NCBI GenBank assembly: GCA_049274895.1
Contig: JBASTM010000022.1
Location: 1 to 64,000 of the forward strand
Origin: JACQLN01 sp049274895
GTDB taxonomy: Bacteria > Patescibacteriota > Minisyncoccia > JACQLN01
Reading direction: 5' to 3'
DNA length: 64,000 bases
Both the position numbers and the translations under genes were made by a program. Below are positions 33,225-41,715 of this stretch, in pieces. The first letter of the stretch is position 1; each line of letters starts with the position of its first letter. The notes under the pieces are model-generated. The model saw only the letters and a list, made by a program, of their open reading frames with translations. It was not told the DNA's origin and ran no database searches.

Positions 33225-33899
33225 ATGTTTAGACACCCCGCTATAACCACTACAGGAGAGTATCTACACATCTATAATCGTGGCAATGATAGACAAACAA
33301 TATTCCACGATGAGCGTGATTGGATAAGATTTTTGTTCCTAATCTTACATTTGCAATCCAAGGTGGTTTTTGAGAACATTGGTCGTCATGTCAGTTACTT
33401 TGTTAAACATCGGATGTTCAACACTGAAGAAAGCATATCAGATATTTTACGAACTCGATTAGTTGAGCTTACTACATTTACTCTTATGCCCAACCACTTT
33501 CATTTGGTGATAGTCGGATTGAAAGATAGAGGAGTATCAGAATACATGCGCCGTGTACAAGATGCTTACACTAAATACTACAATACCAAACACAAAAGAA
33601 CTGGACACCTGTTACAAGGACCCTATCAAGCTGTACACATAAAAAACAACAACCAACTCTTACACCTATCGGCTTATATACACAAAAACTCTAGGGAACT
33701 GCCGACTTGGAAAAATAAAGAACATTTATATCCATGGTCCAGTTATCAAGACTATCTAAAAAACCGCTGGGGAGAGCTTCTAAACAGTAGTATAATCTCA
33801 GAACAATTTAACAAACCAGAAGATTATAAAATCTTCGTGAAAAATAGTAGTGCCAAAGAATCACTACCAGATAATTGTCTAATTGATTATTTTGATTAA
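33225..33899 (+). CDS. REP-associated tyrosine transposase (RAYT, Y1/HUH family)
   Basis: The 224-aa protein matches the TnpA-REP group: GEYLHIYNRGNDRQTIFHDERDWIRFL at the N-terminus, the HUH motif in MPNHFHLVIVG (about 87-97), and YTKYYNTKHKRTGHLLQGPYQAVHI with the catalytic Tyr region. RAYTs cut single-stranded REP palindromes. Palindromes of one family flank the gene (33195-33217 and 33904-33934), and another copy lies inside the frame (33401-33423, residues about 59-67). The gene is complete, so it may be active. It sits between mraY and ftsW. Confidence 0.88.
   Translation: MFRHPAITTTGEYLHIYNRGNDRQTIFHDERDWIRFLFLILHLQSKVVFENIGRHVSYFVKHRMFNTEESISDILRTRLVELTTFTLMPNHFHLVIVGLKDRGVSEYMRRVQDAYTKYYNTKHKRTGHLLQGPYQAVHIKNNNQLLHLSAYIHKNSRELPTWKNKEHLYPWSSYQDYLKNRWGELLNSSIISEQFNKPEDYKIFVKNSSAKESLPDNCLIDYFD
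33401..33423. repeat. REP-like palindrome inside the RAYT frame
   Basis: TGTTAAACATC-G-GATGTTCAACA has one mismatch in 11 pairs and reads through in frame as part of VKHRMFNTEE. Confidence 0.8.
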
Positions 33900-33903
33900 A
33901 CGT

Positions 33904-33934
33904 CGAATGTTGAACATCCGATGTTCAACATTCG
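33904..33934. repeat. REP-like palindrome after the RAYT gene
   Basis: A 31-bp palindrome with perfect 15-nt arms (33904-33918 and 33920-33934), containing the same TGTTGAACATC core and starting 5 nt after the transposase stop. Confidence 0.85.
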
Positions 33935-33957
33935 GGGGATGGTAGTGGTAAAATAAA

Positions 33958-33990
33958 ATCCCGCACCTTTCATTTGAAAAGATACGGGAT
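33958..33990 (-). terminator. Terminator of the secreted protein gene
   Basis: On the minus strand ATCCCG and CGGGAT close a hairpin that also pairs CTTTTCA with TGAAAGG, followed by TTTATTTTA. Confidence 0.65.
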
Positions 33991-33998
33991 AAAATGAA

Positions 33999-34556
33999 CT
34001 ACTCCCGTTTAGGACTAGGACGGTGGTCGGCAATTTGGTAGCGCTGCCGCGACGTATCCGTCCGGACCTCGAGACTGCTGTTAGGAGTCTTACGCCGCAC
34101 CAAATAGTTGAATTTTTCGACTATAGTCAAGGTGTCACCGGGTCCCATCTCCAAAGAACCCACCGCGAGCTTGAAGGTGTGAGGTCGGTCGGAGTCAAGT
34201 TCATCCATAGTGATCTCGACAACACCGCTCATATCTTTTTTGGTGATGACCACGCCCGTTACCCACTCTTCGCCCGGGTATATCTTCCACACTTCATGGA
34301 TGCGGCCCGCCCCAACGCCCAAGCGCGGGCCGACCGCTATGTCGAGCGCCAGACTGTCTCCAATCTCCACAGTCATCTTATTTAAGAGATCAGCGCAGAT
34401 GGTGAATACCGAATCGCCGTCAGCTACGGTGACCGAGTCGGAGGTCATGCTTTTGACCGTGACCCACCTGGTTTGAATCTCCAGAATGTCGGTAGCGGCA
34501 GTGGCGAAACCGATCAAAATGAGCGTGACCAATACGAACACGTTCTGGCGGCACAT
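33999..34556 (-). CDS. Secreted protein of unknown function
   Basis: The 185-aa protein has a signal peptide (about 1-21: QNVFVLVTLILIGFATAA) and then a beta-rich domain (WVTVKSMTSDSVTVADGDSVFTICADLL...). The C-terminus is basic. I do not recognise the family. AAGGAGG lies 6 nt before the ATG at 34556 and settles the start, although the frame is open to 34637. The leader begins with TGTACCTTAAA (34602-34612, minus strand), just after TATAAT (34619-34624). A terminator follows, so this is a single-gene unit. Confidence 0.6.
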   Translation of the reverse strand: MCRQNVFVLVTLILIGFATAATDILEIQTRWVTVKSMTSDSVTVADGDSVFTICADLLNKMTVEIGDSLALDIAVGPRLGVGAGRIHEVWKIYPGEEWVTGVVITKKDMSGVVEITMDELDSDRPHTFKLAVGSLEMGPGDTLTIVEKFNYLVRRKTPNSSLEVRTDTSRQRYQIADHRPSPKRE

Positions 34557-34661
34557 ACCAACCTCCTTTTTCTGGTGATGTCCACCTGCCACCTCTAAGC
34601 CAATTTTAAGGTACAATATAATTATAGCAAATAACAAAATAAATATGGTAAAATTGTATCA

Positions 34662-36236
34662 ATGGCGTTTGATGTAATTATAAAAAATGGCACGGTGGTG
34701 GACGGCACCGGCAAACCCGCCTTCAGAGCCGACGTCGGCATAATCGGCGACAAGATTTTTGACGTCGGCAATTTATCCAAAGCCAAGCCGAAAATTGAAA
34801 TAGACGCTTCGGGCCAAGTGGTGGCGCCCGGTTTTGTGGATGTTCAAAACCACTCCGACAGCTACGGCAATTTGCTGCGCAATAATCATTTGGAAAGTTT
34901 GACCAGGCAGGGGATAACCACCATTTTAATGGGCCAATGCGGCTCATCTTTGGCGCCTTTGTTAAAGGGCTCGCTGGCTTCCATGCAAAAATGGGCCAGT
35001 GTGGAAGGGATCAACGTTAATTGGACCAGCGCGGCTGAATTTTTTGAAACAATGTCGCGCCGGGGCAGCGGCGTTAATTTAGCTACATTGGTCGGCCACG
35101 CTACATTGCGCCGGGATTTTATAGGCGACGCGGCGCGCCCTTTAAGCTCCAAAGAGGAATTGCAGATGGTATCTTTGTTAAAACGTTCGCTCCAGGAAGG
35201 CGCTTACGGCGTTTCCGTTGGTTTGGCTTACAGCCACGAACGCCTGGCCACCGAAGAGGAAATCCATCGTTTGTTAAAAGTGGTGCGGGGTTACAACGGT
35301 GCGGTCTCTTTCCATTTAAGGAATGAAGGCACCGAGATTTTTGCCTCCGTTAACGAAGTTTTTGGTTTTTTGAGGCACACGCCGGTCAGATCCAAAATCA
35401 GCCACTTAAAAATACTGGGCCAGAAAAATCCCGCCGCGGCCGAAAAACTTTTGCGGATGCTGGAGGTGGCCTCGCGCGATGGTTTGGCGGCCTATTTTGA
35501 CGTTTACCCTTATACCGCCTCGGCCGTGGTACTGTATCTTTTATTGCCGGAATGGGCTACGCTGGGCGGCAAAACCGAACTGGTTAAAAAAATAAAAAAT
35601 AAAAATATCCGCGCCGACATAGTGCGCGATATGGAAACAAAAAATTATCCCTACGACAAAATTACCATCGCCACCGCGGCGCTGGGGCAAAATTTTACCG
35701 GGCGAAGTTTAGCCCAAATCGCCCGCGACCAAAATGTGAGCGGACATGAGGCGGTATTAAACTTGATTCTGGCGGCCCGCGACCAAGTGATAGTCTTTTG
35801 GCACGATCTGGACGAAAATATTTTAGATGCGCTTATTAAACATCCCCAGGCCATGATCGCCACCGACGGCTCGGGCTACAACCAGCTGGATCGCTTCTCA
35901 AAACAAGTTCCCCATCCGCGCTCTTTTGGCACCACCGCGCGGGTACTAGCCAAATATGTTAGAGAAAAAAAGATTTTGAGTTTGGAAACAGCCGTCCACA
36001 AAATGTCGGCCCAGCCGGCCGGCTGGGCCGGGATCGCCGGGCGGGGGATACTGGCCAAAAATAACTTTGCCGATCTGGTGGTTTTTGACCCTCAAAATAT
36101 TAAGGATTTGGCCACTTACGAAAATCCTTTCAAATATCCAACCGGCCTAAACTACGTCGTTATCAATGGGCAATTGGCCGTCAAAAACGGCCAATACCAA
36201 AACATACTGGCCGGAAAGGTGTTGCGGAGAATATAA
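34662..36236 (+). CDS. D-aminoacylase-like amidohydrolase
   Basis: The 524-aa protein belongs to the N-acyl-D-amino-acid deacylase branch of the amidohydrolase superfamily: FDVIIKNGTVVDGTGKP, VVAPGFVDVQNHSDS, MGQCGSSLAP (with Cys93, a zinc ligand in D-aminoacylase), VSFHLRNEG, KISHLKI and ATDGSGYNQ late. The usual HxH after APGF-D is QNH here (Gln62, His64), so the first His is missing and the metal site may differ. It could act on D-amino acids from peptidoglycan, which fits the neighbours, but the substrate is not proven. TAAAAT lies 7 nt before the ATG (leaderless type). Confidence 0.8.
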   Translation: MAFDVIIKNGTVVDGTGKPAFRADVGIIGDKIFDVGNLSKAKPKIEIDASGQVVAPGFVDVQNHSDSYGNLLRNNHLESLTRQGITTILMGQCGSSLAPLLKGSLASMQKWASVEGINVNWTSAAEFFETMSRRGSGVNLATLVGHATLRRDFIGDAARPLSSKEELQMVSLLKRSLQEGAYGVSVGLAYSHERLATEEEIHRLLKVVRGYNGAVSFHLRNEGTEIFASVNEVFGFLRHTPVRSKISHLKILGQKNPAAAEKLLRMLEVASRDGLAAYFDVYPYTASAVVLYLLLPEWATLGGKTELVKKIKNKNIRADIVRDMETKNYPYDKITIATAALGQNFTGRSLAQIARDQNVSGHEAVLNLILAARDQVIVFWHDLDENILDALIKHPQAMIATDGSGYNQLDRFSKQVPHPRSFGTTARVLAKYVREKKILSLETAVHKMSAQPAGWAGIAGRGILAKNNFADLVVFDPQNIKDLATYENPFKYPTGLNYVVINGQLAVKNGQYQNILAGKVLRRI

Positions 36237-36245
36237 ACCATATAA

Positions 36246-37340
36246 ATGAATAACACCGCCGCCCGCCCTCTGCTTATTTTTTTAGGCAGCACCGCTATAT
36301 TGGTGCTGATTGGGCTCGCTGTTTTAACTAACGCCTCCATACCTCTCTCGCAATCAAACCACGGCGAGAGCTTTTATTATTTTAAGCACCAAATAATTTA
36401 CGGCTTAGGTGTGGGCTTAGCGGCTTTTATTTTATTTTCCCGTCTTAACCACAACCACCTCAAAAAATTGGCACTGCCCTTGTTGTTGTTGGCTGTCATA
36501 CTGCTAGTCTTGGTCTTCGTACCTCAAATCGGCTATCAATCCGGCGGAGCCAAAAGGTGGATCAGGGTGATGGATTTTTCATTTCAGCCCTCGGAATTAG
36601 CCAAATTGGCCATTATTATTTACCTGGCCCATTGGCTGGAATCAAAAAAAGATAAAATTAAAAAACCAGCTCTAGTGATTCCATTTCTTTTTTGGCTGGG
36701 TTTGGTAGGCGGGCTGGTGTTGATAGAACCGGATCTAGGCACTTTTATTATTATTTGTCTGGTCGCCTTAGGCATGTATTTTGCGGCCGGCGCCCGAATC
36801 AAAACACTGGCTGTGCTGGGCCTGGCCGGTATTTTAATCATTACTACACTCATAGCCGCCGAACCGTACCGGCGCCAAAGATTCGTCTCTTTCTTAAACC
36901 CGAGTTCGGACACTGCTGGTAAAAGTTATCAACTCAACCAGGCGCTTATCGCTATTGGCTCGGGCGGTGTTTTTGGTTTGGGTTTGGGTAAAGGCATACA
37001 AAAATACAGCTACCTGCCCGAAACCATCGGCGACGCGGTGTTTGCCATTATCTCCGAGGAATTAGGTTTTATCGGCGCCTCAGCCGTGCTGCTGTTATAT
37101 CTTATTTGGGTGCTAAGCGGCTTAAAGTTGGCCGCTCTAACCAGCCACATTTACGGCAGATATTTGGTGCTGGGTATAGTTGTTTGGATTGGACTTCAGG
37201 CCTTTATCAATACACTCGGCATCCTAGGTTTTATTCCTTTTACCGGCATACCTCTGCCGTTTATCAGCTACGGCGGCAGCGCTTTAGCCATTGAACTTGC
37301 CGCCGTGGGCATAGTGGCCAACGTCGCCCGAGCCAAATAG
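36246..37340 (+). CDS. ftsW: FtsW/RodA-type lipid II polymerase
   Basis: The 364-aa membrane protein has about ten helices and SEDS-family motifs: FQPSELAKLAIIIYLAHWL, VLIEPDLGTFIII, QALIAIGSGGVFGLGLGKGIQKYSYLPE and the end GIPLPFISYGGSALAIELAAVGIVANVAR. The murG neighbour favours FtsW (division) over RodA, but sequence alone does not separate them. It polymerises lipid II into glycan strands. It begins 9 nt after the amidohydrolase stop. Confidence 0.88.
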   Translation: MNNTAARPLLIFLGSTAILVLIGLAVLTNASIPLSQSNHGESFYYFKHQIIYGLGVGLAAFILFSRLNHNHLKKLALPLLLLAVILLVLVFVPQIGYQSGGAKRWIRVMDFSFQPSELAKLAIIIYLAHWLESKKDKIKKPALVIPFLFWLGLVGGLVLIEPDLGTFIIICLVALGMYFAAGARIKTLAVLGLAGILIITTLIAAEPYRRQRFVSFLNPSSDTAGKSYQLNQALIAIGSGGVFGLGLGKGIQKYSYLPETIGDAVFAIISEELGFIGASAVLLLYLIWVLSGLKLAALTSHIYGRYLVLGIVVWIGLQAFINTLGILGFIPFTGIPLPFISYGGSALAIELAAVGIVANVARAK

Positions 37341-37363
37341 ACTCCCGGCCTTATTTTTGGTTA

Positions 37364-37369
37364 TATAAT
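37364..37369 (+). promoter_or_regulatory. -10 box directly before murG
   Basis: TATAAT ends 3 nt before the murG ATG. A transcript from it would have no leader. Confidence 0.4.
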
Positions 37370-37372
37370 AAG

Positions 37373-38479
37373 ATGACTAGTCGAAAAATACTGCTGTGCG
37401 GCGGGGGAACGGGCGGGCATGTTCTGCCTTTGGTGGCGGTGGCCAGAGCCATTAAAAAAATTGCGCCGGAAACCAAAATATATTTCGCCGGGCCGGAGGA
37501 GTTTTCTTTAGACTCTTTAAGGCAAGAAGGCGTAATTGTTAAAAAAATAATTGCCGCGGGCAAGTTGCGGCGGTATTTTTCGTGGCTTTATATTTGGGAA
37601 CTGATAAAACTGCCTTTGGCCTTGGTGCAGTCTTTTTTTGTGGTGCTGGCCATAAACCCCGACGTCGTCTTAGGCAAGGGGAGTTATGGCAGCATCCTGC
37701 CGGTAATAGCAGCCAAGATGTTGTTTAAGAAAACAATCATCCATGAGTCTGATGCCGTGCCGGGTCTCGCCAACAGATTCTTATCTCATTTAACCGATAA
37801 CGTCGCCGTTGCTTTTGAGGAAACTAGAAAGTTTTTCCCCAATAAAAATGTATACGTGGTTGGCAACCCGGTACGGCTTAGATATCTTGGTTTGACCAAA
37901 AAGGAAGCTCAAAAAATTCTTGATCTGCCTATTAACGAAAGTATACCGAGCTTGCTGCAGCAAGCTCGGTATACGATCTTTATCAGCGGAGGATCGCAGG
38001 GCGCCCAGAAGATAAACAAGGTTATTTTGGAATCATTAACCAGTCTGCTAGAAAAATATCTGGTGATTTGGAGCACCGGCACCGCCAATTACAAATTTAT
38101 CAAAAATTCGGTATCCGACAACGTCAACTTAAAGATTGAACCCTTCCTAGGTGAAAGGGAATTGGCCGCCGCTTACGCGTTATGCGACGTAGCTGTGGGC
38201 CGGGCCGGGGCTGGCACTATTTTTGAACTGGCCGCCTTCGCCAAGCCAGCTGTCTTAATTCCCCTGGAAAGAAACGGCGGCGACCAGCCGGTCAACGCTC
38301 AAGTTTATATTAAGGCCGGTGCGGCCATTTTATTAAAAGAATCAGAATTAAACCCAGAAACTCTACTCGCCAAAATCGACGCAACATTAAACCACAGCGA
38401 CGAATTAAGCCGCAACGCCAGAAAATTTGCTAAAATAGAGGCAGGCGAACAATTGGCTAAAATCCTATTAGACCTATGA
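37373..38479 (+). CDS. murG: UDP-GlcNAc:lipid I N-acetylglucosaminyltransferase
   Basis: The 368-aa protein has the MurG loops CGGGTGGHVLPLVAVARAI (11-27 region), GKGSYGSILPVI, IHESDAVPGLANR, and FISGGSQGAQKIN and GRAGAGTIFELAAFAKPAVLIPL. It completes lipid II at the inner membrane face. Residues about 190-201 (SIPSLLQQARYT) are encoded by a 34-bp perfect palindrome at 37941-37974, exactly between the two Rossmann domains, and look like an in-frame insertion. The stop overlaps gltX by 4 nt. Confidence 0.93.
   Translation: MTSRKILLCGGGTGGHVLPLVAVARAIKKIAPETKIYFAGPEEFSLDSLRQEGVIVKKIIAAGKLRRYFSWLYIWELIKLPLALVQSFFVVLAINPDVVLGKGSYGSILPVIAAKMLFKKTIIHESDAVPGLANRFLSHLTDNVAVAFEETRKFFPNKNVYVVGNPVRLRYLGLTKKEAQKILDLPINESIPSLLQQARYTIFISGGSQGAQKINKVILESLTSLLEKYLVIWSTGTANYKFIKNSVSDNVNLKIEPFLGERELAAAYALCDVAVGRAGAGTIFELAAFAKPAVLIPLERNGGDQPVNAQVYIKAGAAILLKESELNPETLLAKIDATLNHSDELSRNARKFAKIEAGEQLAKILLDL
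37941..37974. repeat. 34-bp perfect palindrome inside murG
   Basis: The arms start GTATACCGAGCTTGCTG and meet at CTGCAG. A 34-bp palindrome with ATACC and CGAGC/GCTCG in its arms lies inside uvrC (55461-55494), so this is probably one element family. Confidence 0.85.
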
Positions 38480-39855
38480 AAATAAGAACTCGCATCGCCC
38501 CCAGTCCCACCGGCTTATTCCATATCGGCAATGCCCGCACGGCTTTGTTCAGTTATTTGTTCGCCAAAAAAAATCACGGCGAGTTTTTGTTGCGGATAGA
38601 GGACACCGACCTGGAAAGATCCAAGAAAGAATATGAGGCAGATATTATCGCGGGCTTAAAATGGCTGGGTTTAATCTGGGATGGGGAAATAACCCGCCAA
38701 AGCGACAGGGCACACATACACCGAAAATATCTGGAAAAACTTTTAGCCGAGAAAAAAGCTTTTTATTGCCGTCACACTCCCGACGAACTGGCAGCGGAAC
38801 AAAAAAATCAGGAACTGGAAAAAATTCCTTTCCGGCACGACTGCAGCCATAAATACGATCCCGACATTGCTGACGGGGTAATCAGATTAAAAAATCCGGG
38901 CAGCCGGATTGTCTTTAACGATTTGATAAGAGGTGAGGTTTCTTTTGACAGCCAACTTCTGGGCGATATGGTTTTAGCCAAAAATTTAAATACGCCACTG
39001 TATAATTTTGCTGTAGTGATTGACGACGCCGAAGCAGAAATAACCCATGTTATCAGGGGGGATGATCACCTTTCCAACAGACCAAAACAACTGCTGATTC
39101 AAGAAGCTCTGGGCCTTAATCAGCCGGAATACGGCCACCTACCGTTGATTCTAAATCCGGATCGGTCCAAATTATCCAAACGCCACGGCGGCACTTCGGT
39201 TACGGAATATAAAAATATGGGCTACCTGCCGCAGGCCATGCTTAATTTTATGGCTCTTATGGGCTGGCACCCGACTACGGAGCAAGAGATCTTCAGTTTG
39301 GAGGAATTGATAAAGGAGTTTGATTTAGACCGGGTTCAAAAAGCCGGAGCTATTTTTGACAAAGAAAAACTCAACTCCATAAACCGCCACTATATAAAGC
39401 GGCTGGTGCCGGCGGAAGCGGCTAAACACATCGCGCCTTATTTAGTTCAATATAATCCCAACCAGGAACAGTTGGTAAAAATAGCCCATTTATTTCAGGA
39501 TCGGCTCAACAAGTTTTCCGAAATCAAGGAACTGGCGGCTTTTATATTTGATGTCCCTAAGTATCCTTCCGATATGCTGATATGGAAAAACTCTTCGGCC
39601 GAAGAAACTAAAAATAATCTGGAAACCGCGCTGATGGTTTTGGAGAAGATTACCGAAAGTTCGTTCAACATCGACACCACCACCACCGAACTGATGCCGG
39701 TGGCCAACAAAGCTGGTCGGGGAGAGTTGTTATGGCCGTTAAGGGTCGCCCTTTCCGGTTTGGAAAAATCCCCCGGACCGTTTGAAATAATGGAGGTTTT
39801 GGGTCGGCAAGAATCAATAAACCGGATCAAAAAAGCCAAAGATAAAATCGAATGA
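38476..39855 (+). CDS. gltX: Glutamyl-tRNA synthetase
   Basis: The 459-aa class I synthetase has RIAPSPTGLFHIGNARTALFSYLF (HIGH motif), FLLRIEDTDLERSK, HVIRGDDHLSNRPKQ and KLSKRHGGTSV (KMSKS motif). The C-terminal helical anticodon domain is present. It starts in a 4-nt overlap with murG and ends in a 4-nt overlap with the peptidase gene. In cells without GlnRS such an enzyme may also charge tRNA-Gln with Glu; this cannot be judged here. Confidence 0.95.
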   Translation: MKIRTRIAPSPTGLFHIGNARTALFSYLFAKKNHGEFLLRIEDTDLERSKKEYEADIIAGLKWLGLIWDGEITRQSDRAHIHRKYLEKLLAEKKAFYCRHTPDELAAEQKNQELEKIPFRHDCSHKYDPDIADGVIRLKNPGSRIVFNDLIRGEVSFDSQLLGDMVLAKNLNTPLYNFAVVIDDAEAEITHVIRGDDHLSNRPKQLLIQEALGLNQPEYGHLPLILNPDRSKLSKRHGGTSVTEYKNMGYLPQAMLNFMALMGWHPTTEQEIFSLEELIKEFDLDRVQKAGAIFDKEKLNSINRHYIKRLVPAEAAKHIAPYLVQYNPNQEQLVKIAHLFQDRLNKFSEIKELAAFIFDVPKYPSDMLIWKNSSAEETKNNLETALMVLEKITESSFNIDTTTTELMPVANKAGRGELLWPLRVALSGLEKSPGPFEIMEVLGRQESINRIKKAKDKIE

Positions 39856-41138
39856 TCAATTCAAAAAAAACAAAATTAGTTTTGTTTTTTTTGGTGTTGG
39901 CGTTAACGCCATTTTTGGCTTACGCCGACGAGTTGGATGACTTAAGGCAAGAAAGGGAGGGCCTCCAAACCGAAATAGGTCAACTGGAGGCAAAAATAAA
40001 TGAGTATCAAAAAGAATTAGGCAATAAAAGGAGCGAAATCAACACACTTAAAAATGAAATTACCCGCATCAACACCCAAATAAGCAAACTCAATTTAGAA
40101 ATCAAAAGAACCGAGAACCAAATTTACGTCACCCGCCTCAACATTAAGGAAACCCAGACCGACATCCAGCAAACAGAATTGAGTATTATTGAAAAAAGAG
40201 AAGTGTTGGGCGAGTTGTTAAGGGAATTTTACAAATCTAGCGAAGAATCTCCCCTAGAGGTGGCTCTAAAATACGACACTCTGACCGAAGTGGTTAAGCA
40301 AACCGAACACTTAAATTCGCTCCAAGCCAAATTAAACGAGGCACTGTCGGCCACCAAAGTGTTAAAAAATAATTTGGAAAATAAAGAGGTTGTTCTAAAA
40401 GAAAACAAAAAGGAATTGGAAAATAAAAATACTCAACTCGCCGTCCAGAAAAACGCCCAGCAGTCGGAAAAAACGCGCAAAGACACCGTTCTGAAAGTGA
40501 CCAAGGGCCAAGAACAAAAATACCAACAACTTTTGACTCAAGTGGAACAGGAACAAGCGGAACTTTTGAAGCGCTTGTCCAAGATTGAGGAGGAAATTTT
40601 AATACAGAAGAACTTTGTAAGTTACTTCCAGGCCGGGGAAATCCCCAAAGCGGGCACCAAACTATTCGTCTGGCCGGAAGATGGCGCCCGTTTAACCCAG
40701 AGCTTCGGCATGACCAGCTACGCCAAGCGCGGAGCTTACGGCGGGCAAGGCCACAACGGCATAGACATAACTTCCGGCATTGCCAGCCCCATTAAAGCCG
40801 CGGCTGGAGGCAAAATTGTGGCTAAGGGTTTGGAATCGTGCCAGAACTACATTCGCCCTTCATGCAACGGCTATTGGGGCAACTGGGTGGCCATACAACA
40901 CGCCGGCGGCCTAGTAACCCTTTACTCGCATCTTTTTAAACCAGCTCATAAAAGCTTAGGAGAGGAAGTGGGATCTGGAGAAACAATTGGTTATGAAGGC
41001 GCTACTGGAAACGTCACCGGCCCGCATTTGCATTTTTCGGTGTTCACCGAGTTCTTCACCTATAAAGACCCTAAGACAGGGGACTTAAGAATCAGTTATA
41101 ACTATTCCAAAACTTTGAACCCGCTGGATTATCTATAA
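39852..41138 (+). CDS. M23 peptidase with coiled coil (EnvC-like)
   Basis: The 428-aa protein has a signal peptide (about 1-25, ending YADE), a long coiled coil (about 26-260, heptad-rich EIGQLEAKINEYQKELGNK) and a C-terminal LytM/M23 domain (about 275-425) with HNGIDIT (zinc His and Asp) and HLHFSV (zinc His). All ligands are there, so it could cut peptide bridges, unlike degenerate EnvC activators. It probably acts in the cell wall at division. The gene ends the murG-gltX-peptidase unit. Confidence 0.92.
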   Translation: MINSKKTKLVLFFLVLALTPFLAYADELDDLRQEREGLQTEIGQLEAKINEYQKELGNKRSEINTLKNEITRINTQISKLNLEIKRTENQIYVTRLNIKETQTDIQQTELSIIEKREVLGELLREFYKSSEESPLEVALKYDTLTEVVKQTEHLNSLQAKLNEALSATKVLKNNLENKEVVLKENKKELENKNTQLAVQKNAQQSEKTRKDTVLKVTKGQEQKYQQLLTQVEQEQAELLKRLSKIEEEILIQKNFVSYFQAGEIPKAGTKLFVWPEDGARLTQSFGMTSYAKRGAYGGQGHNGIDITSGIASPIKAAAGGKIVAKGLESCQNYIRPSCNGYWGNWVAIQHAGGLVTLYSHLFKPAHKSLGEEVGSGETIGYEGATGNVTGPHLHFSVFTEFFTYKDPKTGDLRISYNYSKTLNPLDYL

Positions 41139-41154
41139 ACGCGACACTTTATTA

Positions 41155-41258
41155 GCCGCCGTTTTGCGATGTTATAAATTAACGTTGCAAAATGGCGGCA
41201 AGCTTATGCGATTTAACCTAGGCATCCTATGGATCTAATTTAGGGTTAAGTCGCATAA
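41155..41258. repeat. Two long hairpins between converging genes
   Basis: Arms 41155-41167 and 41187-41199 pair over 13 positions (one G-T). Arms 41204-41219 and 41243-41258 pair over 16 positions with two G-T pairs. Neither has a clear T-run. They may end transcription from both sides or be repeat elements. Confidence 0.7.
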
Positions 41259-41277
41259 CCTACAATGTGCGACGTAG

Positions 41278-41715
41278 CTACTCAAGCCCGGGGCAGTTGC
41301 CTGCCGGCCTGAACCCGGCCGTTTGGGCATCAATAATAGAAGCAAAAAACACTTTATTCCCCTCTTTCATTTTTAGCGCGCCCGGACAATCTTCGTAGTG
41401 ATATATTTTACTATTTTTATTGCCGATTATTTTTTTATCGGTGTAGTCAACCCCAACCACAGTTGAGTCAGCCACTTCCCCACCGCCGTTAGTGGGGGAA
41501 ACATTCTTATCGACCATAGCTTTTTCCGATGACACAGTGACGATTCTATCTAACTCGGCGGTATTTACCAGTGTGCTCTGGATCTTAAGCTCGGCGGTTT
41601 GATACCGGGAACTCAAACGCCCCAAACCAAAACCAATAAGACCCACCAAAACAATCACCACCACTAAAAATAAACTATCTTGATAAGGTTTTATTTTCTC
41701 CACTAGGTTTTTCAT
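41278..41715 (-). CDS. Membrane-anchored protein with Ada-type zinc-binding domain
   Basis: The 145-aa protein has an N-terminal helix (about 14-35) and a C-terminal Ada_Zn_binding-like domain (about 95-145): IIGNKNSKIYHYEDCPGALKM...GFRPAGNCPG, with two CP pairs as metal ligands. In Ada this domain takes methyl groups from DNA phosphates; free versions are common in secreted bacterial proteins and probably bind zinc only. Its start overlaps the glycosyltransferase stop by 4 nt (three-gene operon 42561 to 41278). Confidence 0.75.
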   Translation of the reverse strand: MKNLVEKIKPYQDSLFLVVVIVLVGLIGFGLGRLSSRYQTAELKIQSTLVNTAELDRIVTVSSEKAMVDKNVSPTNGGGEVADSTVVGVDYTDKKIIGNKNSKIYHYEDCPGALKMKEGNKVFFASIIDAQTAGFRPAGNCPGLE

